Shown: positions 5,834 through 13,968 of the stretch, in pieces
Numbering within the stretch: the first letter of the stretch is position 1
Layout of the letters: each line of letters opens with the position of its first letter
Source of the DNA: Chthoniobacteraceae bacterium
Lineage (GTDB): Bacteria > Verrucomicrobiota > Verrucomicrobiia > Chthoniobacterales > Chthoniobacteraceae
Assembly: GCA_947449735.1 (NCBI GenBank)
Contig: CANFTB010000036.1
Coordinates: forward strand, 1 to 49,856
Reading direction: 5' to 3'
DNA: 49,856 nucleotides
The notes under the pieces: generated by a model
Told to the model about the DNA's origin: nothing
The model's database searches: none
What the model saw: only the letters and a program-made list of their open reading frames with translations
Made by a program: the position numbers and the translations under genes

Positions 5834-7186
5834 CTATTTCTTCCTTCGTGATTCGCTCCGCCGCCGATTTGCAAGCGGTGCGCCAGCTTTTGGGCCACGT
5901 ACTTCCGTTGGCATCAGGCTCCAAAACTGTTGGGCCATCGCTTTTGTGATCCATTCGCCCGCAGTCGTTTTTACGGCGCGATAGTGAGCGAAAAGAGTGT
6001 CCTGTGATTCATCGTGCCCCATCACGGCCTGTAATTGGGCGGCATTTTGGTGCGCAGCGTAGTGCATCGTCGCAAAGGTGTGGCGTAAGCCGTCATGGAG
6101 AGCAGGAATACCAGCGGCCGCGCGAATCGCTCTCCAGCGGCCCGGAAACGTCGGGGGCATAAGAGCCGTCTGTTCGGGGCATCGTTGACGCCACAACCGA
6201 AACCACGCCGTTGCCACAGGGGACAATTCGATCACCCTAGGTTTGTTCGTTTTACTTGCTTTACCCGTGACAACCAATCGCCTCCCCAAAAGGTCCAAGT
6301 TTGAAAGGGACGTCCGGTTGATCTCCTCCGGACGCAGGCCACAAAACAAAGCCGCGGCCAAGTAGCCTAAAAACGGGGCATAGGACACATACTCGAACGC
6401 TTCGGTGTGACGGTTAAATTTGGACCGATGTTGCCCAAAGAGGGCTTGGTGAAGGAGTGCCCGCATTTCCTTCACCCCGTAGCTGAGAATGTCACCCTTC
6501 TTCTCCTCGCCAATCGCAATTGTATTGTCGCGCCCCATTAATGGGTTGATGGAGATATATTTGTTCCGGCGAACCCATTCCAAAAAATGCCGAATGGTTC
6601 TGATCCGGTTCTTTTTCGTTTCCGAGGCTCCGCCGCCGGCTTCGATCCAGTCCTCGACGTGCTCTCGGGTAATGTCCGCGATTTGGTCGATTTTCCGATT
6701 GTCCAAGAACCGAAAGAAGCTCGCGAGATTTGGCCTTTTGAGGTCTTCGACGGTCTTCAGAGTGTTAAGGGCTGAATCGCCTCCGGAAAGCATCGCTTCA
6801 AGGTAATCACGCCCAAGTTGGTAGACGTCCGGAGCCTTCTTAAGTCCACTGTGATGCGTCAGGAAAAACGTACTAGCTTGCTCAATTGTCCCTCCGGCAA
6901 GCGCGAGGCGGTCCCGCCATTTGAGGAAAATACCAGCGGCCTCTTCGATACTTGAACCGGCCGATTCCAGACGCTCTTTCCAACTCGAAAACAGAATCCT
7001 GTCAGCCGGCGAAACCATCGCCCCATCCGTGCCCTCGGTTTTCAGAGTACCCCTGGCTTCGCGGAGATAGTTATCGGCGTCCTCCTTTGTCGGGAAAAAT
7101 CGGACCACGCGCTTTTCGTTGATGTAGCCGAGATCGGCCTTCCACCCGAGCGACCCTGACTTGTAGCGAATCTGGGTGACCTTCAT
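5834..7186 (-). CDS. Tyrosine recombinase / island integrase next to tRNA-Gly
   Basis: A 450-aa site-specific recombinase. Residues about 1-45 look like an arm-binding domain, 145-215 are the SAM-like core-binding domain, and 230-415 the catalytic domain. R285 in FCGLRPEEIN is the first catalytic Arg, R368-H369 in DGLRHTFAT the second box, H391 in VMGHDES the third, and Y402 in HYRAV the nucleophile. The usual His of H-x-x-R is displaced: H364-D365-G-L-R368. It starts 183 bp from the 3' end of a tRNA-Gly and reads away from it, the usual layout of an island integrated into a tRNA. The C-terminal 20 residues are an Arg/Lys-rich tail. It is intact, unlike the neighbouring intI. Confidence 0.87.
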   Translation of the reverse strand: MKVTQIRYKSGSLGWKADLGYINEKRVVRFFPTKEDADNYLREARGTLKTEGTDGAMVSPADRILFSSWKERLESAGSSIEEAAGIFLKWRDRLALAGGTIEQASTFFLTHHSGLKKAPDVYQLGRDYLEAMLSGGDSALNTLKTVEDLKRPNLASFFRFLDNRKIDQIADITREHVEDWIEAGGGASETKKNRIRTIRHFLEWVRRNKYISINPLMGRDNTIAIGEEKKGDILSYGVKEMRALLHQALFGQHRSKFNRHTEAFEYVSYAPFLGYLAAALFCGLRPEEINRTSLSNLDLLGRRLVVTGKASKTNKPRVIELSPVATAWFRLWRQRCPEQTALMPPTFPGRWRAIRAAAGIPALHDGLRHTFATMHYAAHQNAAQLQAVMGHDESQDTLFAHYRAVKTTAGEWITKAMAQQFWSLMPTEVRGPKAGAPLANRRRSESRRKK

Positions 7187-7202
7187 TTTTTAACGTACAC
7201 CC

Positions 7203-7239
7203 ACTTACATCGCCCGCCTCAACTAACATGGACTTACAT
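7203..7239. repeat. Direct repeat ACTTACAT upstream of the integrase
   Basis: ACTTACAT occurs at 7203-7210 and again at 7232-7239, 29 bp apart or nearly three helical turns. It lies between the integrase start and the tRNA terminator, where integrase arm-type sites are often found. With only two copies of 8 bp this is suggestive only. Confidence 0.3.
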
Positions 7240-7307
7240 GTTTTTTGTCATTTGGCGTGCATTGGTGACCCTCGCTGTCCCGTGGTGGCCCTTGAGATCA
7301 GGGCAAC

Positions 7308-7349
7308 AAAAAGGCCTGTAAGGTGCTCTTTTCAGAGTAATTACAGGCC
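7308..7349 (-). terminator. Rho-independent terminator of tRNA-Gly
   Basis: On the - strand a perfect 9-bp stem GGCCTGTAA/TTACAGGCC (7341-7349 with 7313-7321), with an inner CTCT/AGAG pair, is followed by TTTTTG. It begins about 20 bp after the tRNA 3' end, so it ends the tRNA transcript. It now lies between the tRNA and the integrase. Confidence 0.75.
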
Positions 7350-7368
7350 GGAGAGGACGTTAAAAAGA

Positions 7369-7442
7369 TGGAGCGGGTAGAGGGAATCGAACCCTCCTAG
7401 CCAGCTTGGAAGGCTGGAGCTTTACCACTAAGCTATACCCGC
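7369..7442 (-). tRNA. tRNA-Gly (anticodon TCC)
   Basis: The - strand folds into a full cloverleaf. Acceptor arm GCGGGTA pairs with TACCCGC, the D-arm holds TTAGTGGTAAAGC, and the anticodon stem CCAGC/GCTGG holds loop CTTCCAA with anticodon TCC. The T-arm is GAGGG/CCCTC with the TTCGATT loop. The discriminator base is T and a CCA is encoded at 7369-7371. There is no long variable arm. The 3' end faces the tyrosine recombinase gene, so this tRNA is the likely attachment site of the island to its left. Confidence 0.95.
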
Positions 7443-7900
7443 ATGCGGTGACCGAAGATTGGTACTTTGCGCGAGGACGCGGAATTTGCAAGACGGAATC
7501 AAATCCTCCCTAATCTGGATAAATGTCGAGTAAGGTGGCAACACGGCTCATTTTTGCAAAAAGCATTCGAGACGAACGAGATGCGCGCCAAAAAAGCGGT
7601 GCGTGCCGCCCAGCGGATGTTCTTCGCGCCGCCGTGCTTTTCAAAGTTCCCAGTAATCGAAGCATTCGAGCGGGCTTTGCAAAAGTTACCCGGTGCCCCT
7701 GCGGGGGGGCCAACCAAGCCTGCTATCCTTTTGCAACCGGTAGACCTCGGGCGCTGCCCATCATTCGCAAGGCAGGCTTCGATTGAACTAACCGCGCGCC
7801 GAAGAACGGCTGAAGCCCAACAGCGGGAAAGTCAGCCGCCAGTGGTTTTTGGCCAAGGGGCTCGACTCGAGAGCGCAGTTGGCTCTTAAGTCTGTTCTCA
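7443..7900. other. 458-bp region without a convincing gene
   Basis: This stretch between the tRNA and the SGNH hydrolase has a 140-codon open frame (7467-7889), but its translation is Arg/Ala/Pro/Gln-rich without recognisable motifs, and competing frames of 60-90 codons exist on both strands. It presumably holds the tRNA promoter (near 7450-7490) and the hydrolase promoter. I see no clear site for either. Confidence 0.5.
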
Positions 7901-9169
7901 ATGAAACGGGCCCTCCTCTGGATTTTGGTATTCACGGTCACCTCTGGTCTCTACGCGCAGGCGCCTCTCTGGGACCTGGCAAAGGAAAAGATTCCGGACG
8001 AACTCAATCACGGCGCCGCCCGCGCCGAAAGCGGCACCGTAACCGTCGGCGGCGGAAATTATTTCGGTGTTCCGGCCTCGGCTTTTCCCGATCAAAAAAA
8101 CTTCACGGTGCAAGTCACCGTCTCTTTCACCGAGCCGCTCGAAGACACGAGCCTCAACGTGCTTCTGAAACAGAACAAGGACGGCGAAGATACCGGGCTC
8201 GGCCTGACCTGCATCTACGGCAAGCCCGACTCCTGGAGGGTCTACAGGCCGATCATCAACGGCATGCACATCGGCGGCATCCGGATGAAATTTCAGCCGA
8301 ACACCCCCTACACTTTCACCGTGACCGTGCGCAACGGCAGCGCCTCGTATTACTTGGACGACGTTCCGGGGGGCAGGTATCTGACTCTGCTGCTCCCCAA
8401 TGACGAGCCCATGTGGGTTGGCAGAAAGCTTCTTCCCCGTGAAAAGCCCTTCGCCAGCGCCGATATCAGGGCCTTGAGGGTGTACGGTCCCGACTTCACC
8501 TACACGTCGCCCAAAGAGAAGCCGGGCGCCGAGCCGCGCGGCGCCATCGCCGGCAAGAACTGGATGATCGACGCTCCCTCCGTCGTCGACGGCAGCCGCC
8601 CCAAATTGCTCTTTTACGGGGACTCGATCTCAGGCGGTTACCGCCAGCACCTTCTGCCCGCGCTGGAGGGCAAGGTCCATGCCTATCACTGGACTCATTT
8701 CGTGGGCGGTATTGATCCTAAGGTGGACGCGGTGATTCAGCAGGGGGCCGCGGTGGCCGATTTCAAATTCATATTCTTCAACAACGGGTTGCATTCGCTT
8801 TCATGGACCCCGGAAAAGGCCACCGATGCTCAGATCGCGGACACCACCCGAGCCATCGTGCGCGGCTTCAAGTCTGGGGCGCCACAGGCCAGACTTTTTT
8901 GGATTTCAACCACGCCTCACACCGCCCGGCGCAGCGAGGCCGGCAAGCCTGTTGAAGCCTTGGGAGACAAAAACCCGGTCGTGTTGCGCATCAACCGCAT
9001 TGCCGAACAGGTGATGAAAGAGGAGGGCGTCGGAGTCATCGACATGTACACCCCTCTCGCCGAAAGGCTGGAACTCGCAGCGGGCGATGAGTACCACTGG
9101 TCGAGTCCCGCCTATAAAATGATTTCCGATGCGATTGTCGACAGGGTCGATGAAGCTTTGAAGCAGTAG
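7901..9169 (+). CDS. Secreted SGNH/GDSL-type hydrolase with N-terminal LamG-like domain
   Basis: A 422-aa exported protein. Residues 1-20 are a signal peptide ending YAQ-A. Residues about 22-205 form a concanavalin/LamG-like beta sandwich of the kind that binds glycans. Residues about 228-420 are an SGNH hydrolase: LFYGDSISGG holds nucleophile S242 after D241, FNNGLHS is the Asn block, and DEYHWSS provides D396 and H399 of the catalytic pair. SGNH enzymes remove ester groups, often acetyl groups from polysaccharides. The gene faces a sulfatase across a 71-bp gap, so both may act on decorated polysaccharides; the substrate is unknown. Confidence 0.85.
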   Translation: MKRALLWILVFTVTSGLYAQAPLWDLAKEKIPDELNHGAARAESGTVTVGGGNYFGVPASAFPDQKNFTVQVTVSFTEPLEDTSLNVLLKQNKDGEDTGLGLTCIYGKPDSWRVYRPIINGMHIGGIRMKFQPNTPYTFTVTVRNGSASYYLDDVPGGRYLTLLLPNDEPMWVGRKLLPREKPFASADIRALRVYGPDFTYTSPKEKPGAEPRGAIAGKNWMIDAPSVVDGSRPKLLFYGDSISGGYRQHLLPALEGKVHAYHWTHFVGGIDPKVDAVIQQGAAVADFKFIFFNNGLHSLSWTPEKATDAQIADTTRAIVRGFKSGAPQARLFWISTTPHTARRSEAGKPVEALGDKNPVVLRINRIAEQVMKEEGVGVIDMYTPLAERLELAAGDEYHWSSPAYKMISDAIVDRVDEALKQ

Positions 9170-9215
9170 AGCGGCTCCCCGGGACTTGCCTCGTTGAGAC
9201 GGTTCGCCGGACTTT

Positions 9216-9234
9216 GCCCCTCCAAGGAAGGGGC
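9216..9234. terminator. Weak hairpin between two convergent genes
   Basis: GCCCCT pairs with AGGGGC around a 7-base loop in the gap between the hydrolase (+) and sulfatase (-). There is no T-run, so it is at most a weak terminator. Confidence 0.3.
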
Positions 9235-9240
9235 GTTGGG

Positions 9241-10629
9241 CTAGTTGGACTCGGACTTGCCCGGAGGATTGTTTTTCGCCTTTCCTCCGCTGGGGGCGAG
9301 GCGCTTCCACCAGTCCGGTCCCTCTGCCTCCACCGCGGCGTTGTGCGCAGTCAACTGTGTGCGCAAAGCGGCAAACCGTTCCGGGTCGGTTTCCTTCATG
9401 TCCGTGGTTTCTTTCGGGTCCTTGGCGAGGTTGTAGAGTTCGAACTGTGTGAGTTCGGCGTTTGCCAGGATCTTCCAGTCATCCACGCGCATCGCGATTT
9501 TTGCATTGGGCGCCATGTGGAGCCTCCAGAAAAGAGGCTGCGGCCTTTTGACGGATGTCACGGCACCGGCCAGAAGCGGGAGCACGTTCACTCCATCGAG
9601 GACCTTGTCTTTGGGAGGCGTTGCCCCGGCGACGGCGAGCACGGTCGGGAGGAGGTCGCTTCCGATGACCGGCGCATCCACGGTGGCGTCTGGCTTGATT
9701 TTACCCGGCCAGCGGACGATTCCGGGAACGCGGATGCCTCCCTCATGAAGGTCGCGCTTGCGTCCCCGCAGGCCGCCGCTGGACCCGCGTCCCGGAGATT
9801 TGATGCCGTCGCCCTCGGGGCCGTTGTCGGAGGTGAAAAACACGAAGGTGTCCTCCGAGAGCTTGAGGTCATCGAGGGAACGCATCAGACGGCCGAACGC
9901 GTCGTCCATCTGGGTCACGTTCGCATGGTGTTCCCTTTGGATGTCGTCGGACAGATCGGGGTAGAGCGTCTTGTATTTTGGGTCCGATTTGATCGGGTAA
10001 TGCGGTTCGTGGGGCCAAACTGCGAGAAAGAAAGGCTTGGCCGGGTCGCGCTTGTCTTTGAGCCAGGCCAGGGCCTCTTCGACCACCAAGTGTGCTGAGT
10101 AACCCTGTGTTGGGCCGACCTCGGTGCCGTTGCGCACGAAATTCACGGGATTTTCGTGGGAGGGCGATGCGTTGTTCTGAGTGGCCATCCACCAATCGTA
10201 GCCATGTTTGTCAGGCTGGGGTTGGGCGGGGCTGTTAAAGAGGCCGTTCAGATGCCACTTGCCGGAGTGGCAGGTGGTGTATCCGATGTTTTTGAGAAGA
10301 GAGGGCAGGGTAGTTTCGGAGGTGCGCAGGTGGACTTCTGCGCCTTCGGCGATCCAAGTGTAGACCCCGTTACGGTGGGGCGTGCGTCCAGTGAGGATGG
10401 CCGACCGTGAGGGACTGCACACCGCGCTGGCGGCGTAGCATTGGGTGAGCCGGGCTCCTTGTTTGGCAAAGGAGTCAAGGTTTGGAGTTTTGATCCGGGG
10501 GTGTCCAAAGCAGCCCAGGTCTCCGTAGCCGAGGTCATCCGCGAGGAACACGATGACGTTTGGTTGCGCCGCTGAGGCGGCTGAGGCGAGGGACAGGGAG
10601 GCGAACAGCAGTGAAAAAACGGGGCGCAT
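9241..10629 (-). CDS. Secreted formylglycine-dependent sulfatase
   Basis: A 462-aa type I sulfatase (arylsulfatase family). Residues 1-21 are a signal peptide (MRPVFSLLFASLSLASAASA). NVIVFLADDLGYGD supplies metal-binding D31 and D32. C71-S-P-S-R75 is the C-x-P-x-R motif whose cysteine is converted to formylglycine, and LTGR follows. GKWHLNG and FTSDNGPEGDG give the remaining metal and sulfate ligands, and FFLAVWPHEPHYP the active-site histidines. The frame stays open upstream to 10725, but the signal peptide fixes the start at 10629. No anaerobic or aerobic maturase gene lies nearby. Such enzymes desulfate polysaccharides in marine and gut Verrucomicrobia. Confidence 0.92.
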   Translation of the reverse strand: MRPVFSLLFASLSLASAASAAQPNVIVFLADDLGYGDLGCFGHPRIKTPNLDSFAKQGARLTQCYAASAVCSPSRSAILTGRTPHRNGVYTWIAEGAEVHLRTSETTLPSLLKNIGYTTCHSGKWHLNGLFNSPAQPQPDKHGYDWWMATQNNASPSHENPVNFVRNGTEVGPTQGYSAHLVVEEALAWLKDKRDPAKPFFLAVWPHEPHYPIKSDPKYKTLYPDLSDDIQREHHANVTQMDDAFGRLMRSLDDLKLSEDTFVFFTSDNGPEGDGIKSPGRGSSGGLRGRKRDLHEGGIRVPGIVRWPGKIKPDATVDAPVIGSDLLPTVLAVAGATPPKDKVLDGVNVLPLLAGAVTSVKRPQPLFWRLHMAPNAKIAMRVDDWKILANAELTQFELYNLAKDPKETTDMKETDPERFAALRTQLTAHNAAVEAEGPDWWKRLAPSGGKAKNNPPGKSESN

Positions 10630-10801
10630 AAGAAGGGGGGAATGGGGATAGGGGAGCCTATTCGAGCCTACAGGACTAAACCAATCAAGAGACAGGACGG
10701 GCCGGGAGGTGGAACGCCGGCGCACGCCTAGGGTTTCGTTGTTCTTGTCCGCCGCCTGCAGCGGAGCCTTGCAAAGGAGGGCAACCGATTTTGGGGGGGG
10801 A

Positions 10802-11014
10802 CTAAACGAGCTCGCTGTCGTCGCGGCGCTCCAGTTTCATCAGATGCTTTTTGACCGTTTCAACCTGCTTGGTGAGTTCGAAAAGCGCCCGGAACACTTC
10901 GCTTTCGGTCGGGCCGTCCTTGAGGGCCGCCACCAGCGGGTGCATGCGGGTCACGCCAGCGCTGGCCTGGTTGCACTCTGTTTTCAGCTGTTGAATGGCT
11001 TCGGCGCGGTCCAT
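10802..11014 (-). CDS. Small helical protein of unknown function
   Basis: A 70-aa protein starting MDRAEAIQQLKTECNQASAG. It is almost entirely helical, with heptad-like leucines in VFRALFELTKQVETVKKHLM, suggesting a coiled coil or small dimer. There is no signal peptide and no metal motif beyond one cysteine. The open frame continues 24 codons upstream, but that part is Arg/Asn-rich and overlaps the likely promoter area. It is transcribed away from the FmdB-type gene. I do not recognise the family. Confidence 0.55.
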   Translation of the reverse strand: MDRAEAIQQLKTECNQASAGVTRMHPLVAALKDGPTESEVFRALFELTKQVETVKKHLMKLERRDDSELV

Positions 11015-11137
11015 GGAGTTGTTTAAGTTGATGTTGAATCGGTGTGCACGGCGGACGCAAGCGCTTGGAGCGTTGCGAACGGCCACGTCTGTGGTAGCCT
11101 TCGGGTTTAGCTTTAGTCCAGTTTACCTTTTAGGGTT

Positions 11138-11509
11138 ATGCCGAATTACGATTACTCCTGCGAAAAGTGCCATCAGACTTTCGAGTTCTTTCAATCCATG
11201 AAGGATGAACCCCTCAAAACCTGCCCGGAATCCGCCTGCTGTCGAAAGACGTGGGGCAAGGGCAAGGTGCAACGTCAGATCGGAACGGGCGCAGGTTTGA
11301 TTTTCAAGGGATCCGGCTTTTATATCACGGACTACCGTTCCGAGAATTACAAGTCGGGTGCAAAGAACGACACCGCTTCCGCCTCAGGCAGCGGTTCCGC
11401 CGAATCTTCAAAGTCGGGAGGGAGTGGGAGCCCTAAAGCCGATTCCGGGAAAAGCCCCTCCAGCGAAGGCAAGGGGAAGGCAAAATCCAAGCCGAAGTCC
11501 GGCGATTAA
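11138..11509 (+). CDS. FmdB-family zinc-ribbon protein
   Basis: A 123-aa protein with an N-terminal FmdB/regulatory zinc ribbon: YDYSCEKCHQTFEFFQSMKD holds C8 and C11, and KTCPESACC holds C29 and C34/C35. FKGSGFYITDY is the conserved end of the ribbon family. Residues 75-123 are a low-complexity Ser/Gly/Lys tail. Function of the family is unclear; some members were proposed as regulators of formamidase genes. The next gene starts 3 bp after the stop, so they form a transcription unit. This N-terminal domain with a disordered tail is common in Verrucomicrobia and Planctomycetes. Confidence 0.85.
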   Translation: MPNYDYSCEKCHQTFEFFQSMKDEPLKTCPESACCRKTWGKGKVQRQIGTGAGLIFKGSGFYITDYRSENYKSGAKNDTASASGSGSAESSKSGGSGSPKADSGKSPSSEGKGKAKSKPKSGD

Positions 11510-11512
11510 CGC

Positions 11513-12172
11513 ATGGCTTCCCGCCCCCAGCGCGCCAAGGCAAAGCCCGAGCCGAAAAAGTCGCCCGACGCCCCGGGGCCGCGGCTATGGTCGCGCGCCT
11601 TTCAGCGCTGGTTGATAGGCGGGTTGGTGCTGGCGCCGCTTCTCGCGCTGGGAATCCAGCTGGTTCGGGAGCCAGACCCCGCACCCGAGGTCGTTTCGAA
11701 TGTAAAACCGCGGGTGATCGCTCCGCTGGTTGCCGGGGCCCTTGCCAATCCCCAGCCGACGTCTCTGGAGTTTAGTCTGGAAGAGGTGAACAACCATCTG
11801 GCCCAGGTGCTCCAATCCGGCAAGAAAAACGACACGGGTTTCGTATTCAGCCGCGCCGCAGTCCGCTTGGAGAGCGAGAAATGCCATGTCCTGACCGTGT
11901 ACCGGTGGCGGGGGTTGGATTTGCATCTGAACATGAGCTACTCGGTGGGCTTGCAGGCGGGTAAGCTTCAGGCGAAGGCGTTTTCCGCCAGCTTGGGGAG
12001 AGTGCGTTTGGGGGCCTTTTGGATAAAAAAAATAGAGGAAGGTCCTTTCAAAAAATTACAGGCAGCCCTGCGAAAGGAGCACATTTTGTTGCAGCGTGCC
12101 GAAGCGCTGAGGCTGGAGCCCGGCCGTGTTCTCATGAAGGTGAGGGCTTCGGTTCCGGCTGCCAACGGCTGA
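11513..12172 (+). CDS. Membrane-anchored protein of unknown function
   Basis: A 219-aa protein. Residues 1-28 are a basic cytosolic tail (Lys/Pro/Arg), 33-51 one transmembrane helix (LIGGLVLAPLLALGIQLV), and the rest is an extracytoplasmic domain. The domain alternates beta strands with a helical segment KKLQAALRKEHILLQRAEAL, a pattern seen in lipid-binding tubular-type domains, but I cannot assign a family. It follows the FmdB-type gene after 3 bp and likely shares its transcript. YgfZ follows after a 145-bp gap. Confidence 0.6.
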   Translation: MASRPQRAKAKPEPKKSPDAPGPRLWSRAFQRWLIGGLVLAPLLALGIQLVREPDPAPEVVSNVKPRVIAPLVAGALANPQPTSLEFSLEEVNNHLAQVLQSGKKNDTGFVFSRAAVRLESEKCHVLTVYRWRGLDLHLNMSYSVGLQAGKLQAKAFSASLGRVRLGAFWIKKIEEGPFKKLQAALRKEHILLQRAEALRLEPGRVLMKVRASVPAANG

Positions 12173-12317
12173 TCTCTCACCCGATACGGCCGTCGGATGT
12201 CCGGGCTGCTCGGGAGGGGATTGATTCCGCCAGCTGTGTGCGTGGGACGGTCGGGCTGCCAAAAACAGGGTTCTGCCCATTGCGCAGAGTGCGTCTCCTA
12301 GTGCAGGTTCGGATGCC

Positions 12318-13205
12318 ATGTCTTTCAATGAATCTGAAATCTCCGGCGACGTGCTGCCCCCCATGGTGTTTGACCTTTCAGGGCGCACACTGCTCTGTCT
12401 TTCGGGCGCCGACCGCCTGCGGTATCTGAACGGCCAGGTGAGTCAGGATTTGAAGAAGCTGAAGCCCGGTCTGGCTTTGCCTGCGTGCGTGACCAGCGCC
12501 AAGGGCCGCCTGCAGGCGGAGATTTGGGTGACCCAGTCGGGCGAGACATTGTGGGTGGATGCCGCGCCGGAGCTCAGGGAGGTGCTGGCTGCGCGTCTGG
12601 AGCGGTACATTGTGGCCGATGACGTCGTGATCGAAGACCATACGGGGCGCCAGGGAATTTTGCATTGCGTCGGACTGCAGCCATACGGGCATCCGGTTTT
12701 AGGCGAATTTCCTGCGGTCCGCGCCGACCGGCTGGGAGCCGAGGGATGGGATGTTTTGTTGCCCTTGGAACGGATGGAGGCGGTTCGGTCGGCCCTTGGA
12801 GGGTTGGTCGCTGGGGGTGCAGACTGGGAGGCGTTGCGTGTTTTCCGGGGAATCCCGGGCTGGGGGGCGGAATTGGACGAGGAGACGCTGCCTCCGGAGG
12901 CCGGACTGGAAAAAACACACATTGACTATCACAAGGGCTGCTACATTGGTCAGGAGGTGATTTCCCGTCTCAAAAGCGTGGGGCATGTGAACCGGTCGCT
13001 CTTTCGCTTTCATGGCGTCTCGGCGGCATTGCCGGGCAAGGGGGATGAGTTGAGGACGTTGGACGGTGCGGCCAGGGCCGGCGAAATCACAAGCGTGGCG
13101 GCTGATGGAAAGGGTGGTTTTTGGGCGCTGGGTTATGTGCGCCGGGGACAGGACGCGGAGAGGTTTCTGACGGCCGGAGGCATTGAGGTGGAGCGTCGCG
13201 GATGA
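12318..13205 (+). CDS. ygfZ: Folate-binding YgfZ-type protein
   Basis: A 295-aa member of the GcvT/YgfZ fold. LLCLSGADRLRYLNGQVSQDL (about 30-50) is the N-terminal folate-fold signature, and K-G-C-Y-I-G-Q-E contains the conserved Cys (C208) of YgfZ proteins. YgfZ uses tetrahydrofolate and helps build or repair certain Fe-S clusters, including those of radical-SAM enzymes. The full family length is present. The next gene (cyclophilin) follows after 46 bp, and the two may be cotranscribed. Together with SufT at 23012, this window has two accessory Fe-S factors. Confidence 0.9.
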   Translation: MSFNESEISGDVLPPMVFDLSGRTLLCLSGADRLRYLNGQVSQDLKKLKPGLALPACVTSAKGRLQAEIWVTQSGETLWVDAAPELREVLAARLERYIVADDVVIEDHTGRQGILHCVGLQPYGHPVLGEFPAVRADRLGAEGWDVLLPLERMEAVRSALGGLVAGGADWEALRVFRGIPGWGAELDEETLPPEAGLEKTHIDYHKGCYIGQEVISRLKSVGHVNRSLFRFHGVSAALPGKGDELRTLDGAARAGEITSVAADGKGGFWALGYVRRGQDAERFLTAGGIEVERRG

Positions 13206-13251
13206 ATCTTGTCCAATCGCGATCTGGTTCTTCGGCAAAGTTACGTTCAGT

Positions 13252-13923
13252 ATGAAGTCCGTTGTTATGAACTATAGATTGCTCTTGGGAACAGTGATGT
13301 GCGCGGCCGCTTTCGGCCAGATGAAGGCGGACGACGTGGTTCTGCTGCAGTTGGAGAAGCGGGGGGAGCCTCTGCCGCCGGTGGTGATTGAGCTGTTTGA
13401 AGGAGACGCGCCGAGGCATGCCGCCAATTTCAAAAAATTGATGGGCAGCGGTTTTTACCTGAAGACCAGCGTTCACCGGTTGCTGCCAAACGCGCTATTG
13501 CAAATGGGCGACCCTAACAGCCGTCGGAAGGACGCCATGGACTTGGGAACCGGCGGTCCCGGCTATACCCTTGCTTCGGAGATTAAGCGGAAACATACGG
13601 AGGGATGCGTGGCGATGGGGCGTTTGTCGGACAACGTCAACCCCGGCAGAGTTTCCAACGGCAGCCAGTTTTACTTTGCCTTGAAAGCGCTTCCCGAACT
13701 GGACGGGACCGACACCGTGTTCGGCAGGGTGATTCAAGGAATGGACACGCTGCAGACGTTGGGATCGGGGACGGCGGATAGCAATGACGTGCCGGTGGAT
13801 CGCATCGCGGTTCTGGGGAGCAAGGTGGTGCCCCGTGAAAGGCTGGCCCAGGAGTTGGCGGCACTCAAAAAGGGTCCTTCTTTTTGGCGTCGCATCGGCG
13901 GTCATCTTCCCAAGCTTTTCTAG
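13252..13923 (+). CDS. Exported cyclophilin-type peptidyl-prolyl isomerase
   Basis: A 223-aa protein with a signal peptide (MNYRLLLGTVMCAAAFGQ preceded by a short basic start). The cyclophilin domain covers about 28-190: VVIELFEGDAPRHAANFKKL is the opening strand-helix, HRLLPNALLQMGDP replaces the usual F-H-R-x-I-x-x-F-M-x-Q-G-G-D, and SNGSQFYFALKALPELDGTDTVFG is the active-site and loop region. The catalytic Arg of the F-H-R motif is kept as H-R, but the invariant phenylalanines differ, so activity may be reduced. I chose ATG 13252; an ATG at 13267 is also possible. The open frame upstream overlaps ygfZ and is not used. Confidence 0.85.
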   Translation: MKSVVMNYRLLLGTVMCAAAFGQMKADDVVLLQLEKRGEPLPPVVIELFEGDAPRHAANFKKLMGSGFYLKTSVHRLLPNALLQMGDPNSRRKDAMDLGTGGPGYTLASEIKRKHTEGCVAMGRLSDNVNPGRVSNGSQFYFALKALPELDGTDTVFGRVIQGMDTLQTLGSGTADSNDVPVDRIAVLGSKVVPRERLAQELAALKKGPSFWRRIGGHLPKLF

Positions 13924-13968
13924 AGGGCGATTTCGGCGGTCCAGAACGAGTGCTGAGTTTATCGAAAA

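Noticed and set aside
7467..7889. 140-codon + frame after the tRNA
   Set aside because: No motif, biased composition and competing frames; kept only as an unassigned region.
9214..10098. 294-codon open frame on + opposite the sulfatase
   Set aside because: It is antisense to a well-supported sulfatase, with Gly/Val/Arg/His-rich composition and no motif; an effect of high GC third positions.
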